Below are positions 52,859 through 59,245 of a stretch of DNA of 64,000 bases, one piece after another; the stretch's first letter is position 1, and the number at the start of each line of letters is the position of its first letter. The DNA is from JBDKLC01 sp040384865 (GTDB lineage: Bacteria > Patescibacteriota > Minisyncoccia > Phycocordibacterales > CAIZLB01). The stretch lies in the NCBI GenBank assembly GCA_040384865.1, contig JAZKIM010000003.1:1-64000 (forward strand), read 5' to 3'. The notes below the pieces were generated by a model. That model was not told the origin of the DNA. It worked only from the letters and a program-made list of their open reading frames with translations, and ran no database searches. Position numbers and translations under genes: made by a program.

Positions 52859-52899
52859 AAAATCGCCTCGCAGGAATGGAACCTTTTGAGGACGATTTC
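52859..52899 (-). terminator. Terminator of the 53252-52926 gene
   Basis: AAATCG-CCTC and GAGG-CGATTT arms; T-rich on the minus strand. Confidence 0.6.
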
Positions 52900-52925
52900 A
52901 AGCGATTGTGTCGCTAGTTTATTGT

Positions 52926-53252
52926 TCAGCGTTGCCGCCGGAGACGTTTTGGTGCGCCGTTGTAGGAGTTTCCGAGAACAATGCCGACGCACCACGCAAT
53001 GAACGTAGCGAGTGCGAAGTATGCATTCATGTCGGTCAATTGGATTCCTTTCGCGACGAACAGCGGAAGCTGCCCGGTGATGATGCCAACGGGAAGGAAC
53101 AGCAGCCACTGATTTGAGCCGAGGCCGGCAGCGACGAGAAGGAACGTTGCCAAGAAAACCGCGACGGGATTGCCGAACACCGGAAAAATGCCGGATGCAA
53201 AAAACGTAGCGATTGTGAACATGATGAAGCAGAGATAGCGTACAGGATTCAT
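52926..53252 (-). CDS. Small three-TM membrane protein
   Basis: 108 aa from ATG 53252 (MNPVRYLCF). Three hydrophobic helices (~4-45 as two close spans, ~75-95) with a basic C-terminal tail (APKRLRRQR). No family recognised. Leader contains GCTGTATCT/AGATACAGC stem-loop (53305-53351) and ends CCAACCAACTCCT before the ATG; no Shine-Dalgarno. Confidence 0.6.
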   Translation of the reverse strand: MNPVRYLCFIMFTIATFFASGIFPVFGNPVAVFLATFLLVAAGLGSNQWLLFLPVGIITGQLPLFVAKGIQLTDMNAYFALATFIAWCVGIVLGNSYNGAPKRLRRQR

Positions 53253-53378
53253 AGGAGTTGGTTGGGTTGAATTTTGCAGCAACAGTTGGAATTTTCTATT
53301 CCTAGCTGTATCTCTCAAGGAGTTTAAAATAAGCGCCCTAAAAGATACAGCCAGAGACTCAAAGAACAATATGGAAAT

Positions 53379-53407
53379 ATAATGCCATATATAATAGCCT
53401 TAGTCAA
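53379..53407 (-). promoter_or_regulatory. Sigma70-type promoter TTGACT-17-CATTAT
   Basis: Minus strand, upstream of the 53252 gene, leader ~120 nt. Confidence 0.55.
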
Positions 53408-53428
53408 ATTTGTGTGGGGGTACAAGAG

Positions 53429-53497
53429 TGGCTTTCAGAACTTAGAAAATATGCCGATAAAGTTAAATTAAGTATTAACGAATTAAGTTTCGTATAA
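53429..53497 (+). repeat. ORF-like degenerate repeat, copy 2
   Basis: Second copy of the WLSELRKYAD-encoding segment, ending in TAA at 53495-53497. Codon-wise differences suggest descent from a coding sequence. Confidence 0.55.
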
Positions 53498-53499
53498 AA

Positions 53500-53535
53500 G
53501 AAAACGCCCCGTGCCAATGGCCGGAGCGTCTTTTC
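53500..53535 (-). terminator. Terminator of the 53945-53601 gene
   Basis: GAAAACGCCCCG / CGGAGCGTCTTTTC arms around a 10-nt loop. Confidence 0.7.
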
Positions 53536-53542
53536 TGTTCAA

Positions 53543-53592
53543 GATTTAAGAGGACTTGAACCTCTACGGTGTCTTTGCCGAGTGGGTTATAC
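53543..53592 (-). pseudogene. tRNA-Leu 3'-half fragment
   Basis: Minus strand shows a class II variable arm (CGGCAAAGACACCG) followed by a T arm AGAGG-TTCAAGT-CCTCT. The 5' half is absent. Probably an attachment-site scar or decayed tRNA. Confidence 0.6.
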
Positions 53593-53600
53593 CACCATTA

Positions 53601-53945
53601 CTATTCCGGCATGAGGTCGGCGATGACCTCGAGTACCTCGTGGATTTTGGGACAACGGGACTGCCTGTTTTGCAGTTTGCCGTCTTGAACCCGGAAGCCC
53701 ATATGTTTCTCCTTGGTGGCGGCCACGAACGTGTCGAGGTCGATGTTGTGCCGAAGCAGGAGCTCGCCGAGTTTCTGCGGCCAGCCTTCTTCCAGGTAGC
53801 ACTCGATGCAGGTATGCATCGTGACGCTATAGTGTTCGCCCCGAGGATTCGGGTAATCGGGAAGGAGATGCGGCATCACCTTTCCGTTAAGGGTTGCGAA
53901 GAATTCGGTTTGCAGTGCGAGGTATTTTTTCAGTGTTGCGTTCAT
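53601..53945 (-). CDS. Hypothetical protein (G+C-rich orphan)
   Basis: 114 aa. Mostly helical with HTCIECYLEEGW and a Cys near the C-terminus; no family recognised. Leader ~125 nt with a CTTGTTCGGC/GCCGAACAAG-type hairpin (53985-54011) and a C/A-rich SD-less end. First gene of the same-strand orphan series next to tRNA-Leu. Confidence 0.6.
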   Translation of the reverse strand: MNATLKKYLALQTEFFATLNGKVMPHLLPDYPNPRGEHYSVTMHTCIECYLEEGWPQKLGELLLRHNIDLDTFVAATKEKHMGFRVQDGKLQNRQSRCPKIHEVLEVIADLMPE

Positions 53946-54074
53946 TGGGTTTTTTGGTTGAGTTGGGTGTGGTGAAGGCCAGTAGTTCTTGTCGGCAGAG
54001 TGCCGAACAAGTTCAACGACGGGCTTTTTTCCAGACCCAACGCAACACCTTTAAAGAACTTAATTTACACTTAT

Positions 54075-54102
54075 ATTATATCACAAATAGGGATTTTGTC
54101 AA
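54075..54102 (-). promoter_or_regulatory. Promoter block copy 2 (TTGACA-16-TATAAT, extended -10)
   Basis: Minus strand TTGACA, 16 nt, TGATATAAT: the strongest consensus promoter in the window, upstream of the 53945 gene. Confidence 0.75.
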
Positions 54103-54152
54103 ACTAAAAAAGCCCTAACAATAAGGCTCTTTTAGAATGATTCTGTTGTGGG
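54098..54152. repeat. 55-bp exact direct repeat, copy 2, touching tRNA-Leu
   Basis: Identical to 52716-52770; its last four bases (54149-54152) are the 3' end of tRNA-Leu(TAG). Confidence 0.9.
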
Positions 54153-54230
54153 CGAGAAGGGACTCGAACCCTTAACCCTTGCGGGACCAGTTCCTAAGAC
54201 TGGCGCGTATACCAATTCCGCCACTCGCCC
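54149..54230 (-). tRNA. tRNA-Leu (TAG)
   Basis: Acceptor GGGCGAG/CTCGCCC, class II variable arm, anticodon stem CCAGT/ACTGG with loop CTTAGGA (anticodon TAG), T arm GGTTCGAGT, discriminator A; CCA not encoded. Confidence 0.93.
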
Positions 54231-54323
54231 GTCTGAATATAAGCTAGCTTCATCATAATATAGTAATTTTAGAATTTTGAAAGAGTCAGTCTTATACAGA
54301 CTTTGATTTTTAATCGAATACGG

Positions 54324-54396
54324 TGCGCCCGCGAGGATTCGAACCTCGGACCATCTCCTTAAGAGGGAGTTGCTCTACCAACTGAGCTACGGGCGC
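54324..54396 (-). tRNA. tRNA-Lys (CTT)
   Basis: Acceptor GCGCCCG/CGGGCGC, D stem GCTC/GAGC, anticodon loop CTCTTAA (anticodon CTT), T arm GGTTCGAAT, discriminator A. The top pair of the anticodon stem is an A-A mismatch. Confidence 0.9.
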
Positions 54397-54543
54397 GTGT
54401 TTTGAGATAATAACAGAAAAAAACATGGTTCGCAATAAATTTAATATACTCTTTTCATGTTTATTAGTTCCCTCTGTGATTTTTATAACCCGCGTTACAA
54501 GAGTATGCAAAAGATTCTTTCCAAATAGATTTCCTAGTAAATG

Positions 54544-54626
54544 TGCCCAGGGTGGGACTCGAACCCACACGCTTTTGAAAGCTGGGGATTTTAAGTCCCC
54601 TATGTCTACCATTTCATCACCCGGGC
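54544..54626 (-). tRNA. tRNA-Leu (TAA)
   Basis: Acceptor GCCCGGG/CCTGGGC, anticodon stem GGGGA/TCCCC with loop CTTAAAA (anticodon TAA), long variable arm, T arm GGTTCGAGT, discriminator A. Confidence 0.93.
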
Positions 54627-54700
54627 ATGTGAAGTTAAGCTTAGCAAAAAATACCGTCGCAAGCCATTAAATTTAAGATAAAGGTATTCGCTTGTAATTA

Positions 54701-54777
54701 TGGAGGCGTAGGCCGGGATCGAACCGGCGCATAACAGTTTTGCAGACTGTCGCGTTAACCAGCTTCGCCACTACGCC
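54701..54777 (-). tRNA. tRNA-Cys (GCA)
   Basis: Acceptor GGCGTAG/CTACGCC, anticodon stem ACAGT/ACTGT with loop CTGCAAA (anticodon GCA), T arm GGTTCGATC, discriminator T (U73, typical for Cys), encoded CCA. Confidence 0.95.
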
Positions 54778-54814
54778 AAATTAATATCTTACCAACCGCT
54801 CAATTGTATTGGTT

Positions 54815-55201
54815 TTAGGCCAATGGGTCAATTTTGTTTTCTTCCTCGCTGCCATTTGAATATCTCTTTGCGTTCGGATCCTTGATGGTGATCTCATCGA
54901 TGCGTTGACGATTCTTTTCGCCATGATCAATTTCAAAATCGAGGAAGGGGATGACACGAAGGCGTGCGTTCTCTTTGATGAATTCACGTAGTTCGGCACG
55001 GTGACGTTTTGCGAACTCCAGGGCGATTTTCTCTTTGTCTTCAGGAAGCACGGTAATCATGATTGTTGCCCTGCTATCGTGATCGTAGAGATCTACGCTT
55101 GTAACCGTGACTAATGATGTACGATTAGACTCTCTCGACATATATTGCATAGCGAGATGTTTAATAGTGTCATTGATTCGGACATGATGATAGTTTGCCA
55201 T
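54815..55201 (-). CDS. rbfA: Ribosome-binding factor A
   Basis: 128 aa. KH-like fold with VTVTSVDLYDHDSRATIMITVLP and the C-terminal RVIPFLDFEID strand typical of RbfA. Matures the 30S 5' domain. Directly downstream of infB (17 nt), the usual infB-rbfA order. Tail extends with EEENKIDPLA beyond the core domain. Confidence 0.88.
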   Translation of the reverse strand: MANYHHVRINDTIKHLAMQYMSRESNRTSLVTVTSVDLYDHDSRATIMITVLPEDKEKIALEFAKRHRAELREFIKENARLRVIPFLDFEIDHGEKNRQRIDEITIKDPNAKRYSNGSEEENKIDPLA

Positions 55202-55218
55202 GAGAACGCGAGGTTAAT

Positions 55219-56757
55219 CTACTTGGTTACCGTATGAAATGCAACAATGTGGTCTCCCGGAGCAATCTCGAGCTTTGATTCGATCATGGTACCAAATTCC
55301 CCTTCGGAAACACTTCCAGTCTTTTGCTTAGCCTGCTGGAGTTCGCGGATACGACCTCTTCCAATTTCGGATTCTCGGCGCATGATTTTTACTTCTTCGC
55401 CAACTGACAATGTACCGTTCTCGGTACGACCACCTAGTACTTGCTTGTCTTTGTTGACGCTGAATACTCGAAGTATTTTTGCTGCACCTGTCTCTTCCTC
55501 AATCTGGATCTTTGGAGCGCGATCTTTTGCGTGTTCTTCAAGCCACTCAGTCATCTTGTAGATGATATCGAAGGTGTGAATTTGAACACCATGTCGGTTT
55601 GCATATTCTTTTGAACTTGAGTCCGCCTTTACATTAAAGCCTATGATGAGAGTTCCTTCGATACTTGAAGCTGTCTTAACATCTGTTTCCGCAATGTCTC
55701 CAGTTGAAGCGCTGACAACCCGAAGGGTGACACGATCAATCTGTAGCTTACTGATTTCATATTTCACTGCTTCAACAGAACCGGAGGTATCTGCTTTAAC
55801 CAAGATGGGAACGATGCTAATGTCAGTTTGGTTACCTGAGAAATCTATGCTGTCTTTTTTCTTTGTCTTGGAAATATCATCAATCTTTCGCGATCGTTCT
55901 TCCTCAACATATTTTTCTGCTGATTTCTTGTCTTCATACGTAAAGCAAACACCGCCTACTTCAGGCTGGCTGTCCCAGCCGATGACTCGTGCTGGTTCAG
56001 AAGGCTTGGCAGATTTAATTGATTTGCCAAGAAAGTTTTCTAAAATACGAACAGGGGAGATGGCTTCACCGGCAACCACATAGGTACCACTGTGCAGTGT
56101 ACCGTTTTTGATGATGAGCGTTGCGGAGATACCACGAACCTTGTCTCGATTGGATTCAATGACTATTGCTTCAGCTGGAGCAGAAGCATCAGCTTTGAAA
56201 TCTGCTACTTCTGCGGTAAGAAGTACCATGTCGAGAAGATCTGGAACACCTTCTCCAGTTTTTCCAGAAAAGGGAACGCAAGAAATATCTCCGCCATATC
56301 CTTCTACATATATTTGGTTTTCAGCCAGACTTTGTTTTGTTCTATCGAGATTTGCATTGTCTTTGTCGATCTTACTGACACCTACAATATATGGGAGGTT
56401 GGCAGTTTTAATAGCCTTAAGTGCATCGAGAGTTTGTGGTTTAACGCCGTCTTCAGCTGAGACTACAAGAATGGCGATATCAGCAGCAGATGCTCCTCGC
56501 GCTCGGATCATGCCGAATGATTCGTGTCCTGGGGTGTCGAGGAAGGTGATGGGGTGTTCACCTGTTGAATTCTTGTGGATCACTTCATATGCTGACATTC
56601 TCTGAGTAATGCCGCCAACTTCTTTGTCTACTACATTTGTCTTTCGGATATAGTCGAGAAGAGTAGACTTACCGTGGTCAATATGACCCATAACAACAAC
56701 TACCGGCGGACGGACAGTGTGAATACTTGGTTTTTGAGTTGTGGTGATTTTGCTCAT
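55219..56757 (-). CDS. infB: Translation initiation factor IF-2 (short form)
   Basis: 512 aa. G1 GHIDHGKST, G3 DTPGHE, G4 SKID (variant of NKID), domain II, III and C2 (fMet-tRNA-binding) follow, ending with GEFGTMIESKLEIAPGDHI. The N-terminal domains (~300 residues in E. coli) are absent; the protein starts almost at the G domain, as in other CPR. Delivers fMet-tRNA to the ribosome; leaderless mRNAs depend strongly on IF-2. Confidence 0.97.
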   Translation of the reverse strand: MSKITTTQKPSIHTVRPPVVVVMGHIDHGKSTLLDYIRKTNVVDKEVGGITQRMSAYEVIHKNSTGEHPITFLDTPGHESFGMIRARGASAADIAILVVSAEDGVKPQTLDALKAIKTANLPYIVGVSKIDKDNANLDRTKQSLAENQIYVEGYGGDISCVPFSGKTGEGVPDLLDMVLLTAEVADFKADASAPAEAIVIESNRDKVRGISATLIIKNGTLHSGTYVVAGEAISPVRILENFLGKSIKSAKPSEPARVIGWDSQPEVGGVCFTYEDKKSAEKYVEEERSRKIDDISKTKKKDSIDFSGNQTDISIVPILVKADTSGSVEAVKYEISKLQIDRVTLRVVSASTGDIAETDVKTASSIEGTLIIGFNVKADSSSKEYANRHGVQIHTFDIIYKMTEWLEEHAKDRAPKIQIEEETGAAKILRVFSVNKDKQVLGGRTENGTLSVGEEVKIMRRESEIGRGRIRELQQAKQKTGSVSEGEFGTMIESKLEIAPGDHIVAFHTVTK

Positions 56758-56920
56758 ATATTCTGGGCGAAAAAGAGAGGCGACTTACCATCGCTTTTTA
56801 ATAAAAAGTACCATATATTGAGCCATTTAGCAAACATATTCCAATATGGAGGTTCTTTAAAACAGAAAGCCCCAACCGAAGTGGTTAGGGCAGACTGTCG
56901 CAGAAGACACGAAATAGACT

Positions 56921-57178
56921 TCAGAATCTTTTTCCCCGGAAACTTTCATAACGTTTCGGAAAAAGTATTGCGTATGCCGTTGAAATTAGTGAAATGACAA
57001 ACAGCGACTGAGGCACGTCCAGCATTTCACTTCGGGAAAGTTCGCGAAAGAAAAAGAAGGCAGTGATGCTGAGGAGGCTGACGGCGGCGGCATACCAGAA
57101 TCGCAAACCCGCTGGAAAGAGAATGAACGTGATGCAGAAGATTGTGCAGAGGAATATCGTTAATAGAAGTGGGCTCAT
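56921..57178 (-). CDS. Small three-TM membrane protein (G+C-rich orphan)
   Basis: 85 aa. Two or three hydrophobic helices (~3-20, ~25-45, ~58-72) and a basic tail. Leader contains a GTAGAGTTTAAA/TTTAAACTCTGC hairpin (57213-57263 region) and ends ACACCTAACAAAAT before the ATG. A GCCC-AACC/GGTT-GGGC hairpin at 56867-56893 ends it. No family recognised. Confidence 0.58.
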   Translation of the reverse strand: MSPLLLTIFLCTIFCITFILFPAGLRFWYAAAVSLLSITAFFFFRELSRSEMLDVPQSLFVISLISTAYAILFPKRYESFRGKRF

Positions 57179-57321
57179 ATTTTGTTAGGTGTTGTTCTGA
57201 GACAGTGTTGTTGTTTTGCCGCAGAGTTTAAAAAACTTTTTAAACCGTTTTAAACTCTACGACAAAAATAAAAAGAACTGGCAGAATTATGCCAGTAATA
57301 GAATAGAAGTCAAAAATATCC

Positions 57322-57837
57322 CTATTTCCCCTTCGGCTGAACTCTGTCAATAGCTTTCTCTAAAACGTCATACTCTTCCTCGGTCAAATCAAATGCAGCC
57401 GTTAGTTTTTCAACAGGCTTTGCAAAAATACTCATACGGTCGCTGGCGTAGAGGCTGGAAATAACGAGACCGTCACCATTTTCATTGAGGAATGCGGTAG
57501 CAAAACTTTGATTGCCGCCGGCGCCTGTACCTTTGAATGGATTAAAGCGAACTGTTTCAACAGCTTGCACTGCATTTCGAAGTCGGCGCTCGACGGTGGT
57601 GAGATATTTTTCTGAGTCGCCACGAAACTCTTCGAGCTCATTGATTTGTTTTGCTAGGGTGATGAGAGTGTCTTCAATTGAATGAGTGTGTGTGCCTTTG
57701 AGAATTCGCGTCAATCGAAAGTTTAGGTAGATGACGAACCCAAAGACAATGAGCGTAACTATGCCGAAGGCAATGATGAATATCATTTCGTCGGAAAGGT
57801 TGTAAAAAAACGAATTAACGCTAGAAAAGAAAGACAT
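57322..57837 (-). CDS. DUF4446 family protein
   Basis: 171 aa. N-terminal membrane helix (~15-37), coiled coil (~45-85), then the conserved VRFNPFKGTGAGGNQSFA and DGLVISSLYASDR segment that define DUF4446. Widespread in Gram-positives and CPR; function unknown. Divergent from the cysteine desulfurase gene. Confidence 0.85.
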   Translation of the reverse strand: MSFFSSVNSFFYNLSDEMIFIIAFGIVTLIVFGFVIYLNFRLTRILKGTHTHSIEDTLITLAKQINELEEFRGDSEKYLTTVERRLRNAVQAVETVRFNPFKGTGAGGNQSFATAFLNENGDGLVISSLYASDRMSIFAKPVEKLTAAFDLTEEEYDVLEKAIDRVQPKGK

Positions 57838-57889
57838 GTAGAAAAGTATACAGTCACAGCTGTTTTTTGTATATTTGAGCAGTTGTGGA

Positions 57890-57895
57890 TATAGT
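57890..57895 (+). promoter_or_regulatory. -10 element TATAGT
   Basis: 8 nt before ATG 57904; leaderless mRNA predicted. Confidence 0.5.
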
Positions 57896-57903
57896 TAACA
57901 AGT

Positions 57904-59103
57904 ATGATGAATTTTCTATCAAAAATCATTAAAAATACACAACGCGTATATCTTGATTACGCATCACTTACACCCGTCGATGAACGGGTGATAAAGGTTA
58001 TGGAGAAGACAATGCGGATGCACTCAGCTAACCCAGGTTCTTTGTATGGGGAAGGGGTGGCAGCTGAAAAGCTTTTGAATAAGAGCCGGGGTGATATCGC
58101 AAGGTTCTTTGAAGTGCATGCTGATGAAATTATTTTTACTTCAGGCGGAACAGAAGCTAACAATTTAGCGATCAAAGGGATTATTAGCGGAGCGATAAGG
58201 AAAGGTGTTATGAAACCGCACATAATTTCACTCACCACTGAGCACCCTTCGATTCGGGAGCTCCTCAACGTGCTTACTGAGGAAGGAAAATGTGAGGTGA
58301 GCTATGTTCCAGTTACTGAAAATGGAATCATTGATATTAAGGAATTTAAAACAGCATTTCGACTTGAAACAGTTTTGGTAAGTGTAATGTATGCAAACAA
58401 TGAAATCGGAGTGATACAGCCAATAAGTGAGATCGCGAAAGTAATCCGATCCTTTCGAAAGGATAACAACAGTGAATATCCATACTTTCATACAGATGCA
58501 TGCCAGGCTGCTATATACTGCCCGATGCGCATACCGATACTTGGCGTAGATTTAATGACGATTGATGGAGGAAAGGTATATGGCCCAAGAGGAATTGGAG
58601 CATTATATGCTCGTCGTGGAATTCAAAAACATCTCATGTCTCAAATATTGGGTGGCGGACAGGAAAGTAATTTTAGGGCAGGGACAGAAAACCTTCCAGC
58701 TATAGCAGGATTGGCAGAAGCATTGCGAATATGCGCAAAAGAGAAAGACAGTGAAATAGCACGTTTGACCCCTCTTCGCGATTGGTTGATTGAGGAAATG
58801 AAGAAAATAGTTCCGAAGGCCACACTCAATGGATCGTTAATAAATAGGTTGCCAAATAATATAAATATATGTTTACCGGGTAAAGATTCTGAATTTGAAG
58901 TGTTGCGGTTGGATGTTAAGGGCGTCTGTGTATCGTCGGTTACAAGTTGTCGGTCAAAATCAGAGGATAGTTCCTCGTATGTAATAGAAGGGATAGGAAA
59001 AAAGGAATGTGCCGCCTCATCACTACGAATTACGTTTGGACGGTACACTACGCGTTCTGAAATAAATTTTTTTCTGAAACACTTTAAGAAGTTGAACATC
59101 TAA
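57904..59103 (+). CDS. Cysteine desulfurase (NifS/IscS-like)
   Basis: 399 aa, PLP aminotransferase class V. FTSGGTEANN and HTDACQA bind PLP, KVYGPRGIGAL carries the Schiff-base Lys position, and SVTSCRSKSE holds the active-site Cys in the flexible loop (usually SSGSACSS). Gives sulfur for Fe-S clusters or tRNA thiolation. No iscU or tusA neighbour. Two ATGs open the frame; the first fits the -10. Confidence 0.9.
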   Translation: MMNFLSKIIKNTQRVYLDYASLTPVDERVIKVMEKTMRMHSANPGSLYGEGVAAEKLLNKSRGDIARFFEVHADEIIFTSGGTEANNLAIKGIISGAIRKGVMKPHIISLTTEHPSIRELLNVLTEEGKCEVSYVPVTENGIIDIKEFKTAFRLETVLVSVMYANNEIGVIQPISEIAKVIRSFRKDNNSEYPYFHTDACQAAIYCPMRIPILGVDLMTIDGGKVYGPRGIGALYARRGIQKHLMSQILGGGQESNFRAGTENLPAIAGLAEALRICAKEKDSEIARLTPLRDWLIEEMKKIVPKATLNGSLINRLPNNINICLPGKDSEFEVLRLDVKGVCVSSVTSCRSKSEDSSSYVIEGIGKKECAASSLRITFGRYTTRSEINFFLKHFKKLNI

Positions 59104-59230
59104 ATTTGACATTGGTCTTGTCGCAGCAGGCGAGTTTTGTTTTAATACATTGTATTAATTTCATATTAAACAGTAAGAATTGGGAGGAAATGTGGCATTA
59201 AATAATGTAGAAAAAGCTTGACACATATGC

Positions 59231-59236
59231 TATAAT
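59231..59236 (+). promoter_or_regulatory. -10 element TATAAT of clpB
   Basis: Perfect TATAAT 9 nt before ATG 59246. A TTGACA 7 nt upstream is too close to act as its -35. Confidence 0.6.
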
Positions 59237-59245
59237 CCACGATAT

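Noticed and set aside
49860..54152. Integron-type cassette array
   Set aside because: Genes point one way and control blocks repeat, but no attC core sites or tyrosine integrase were seen.
59218..59236. TTGACA close to TATAAT before clpB as a -35/-10 pair
   Set aside because: Only 7 nt separate them, too short for a normal promoter; the -10 alone is kept.
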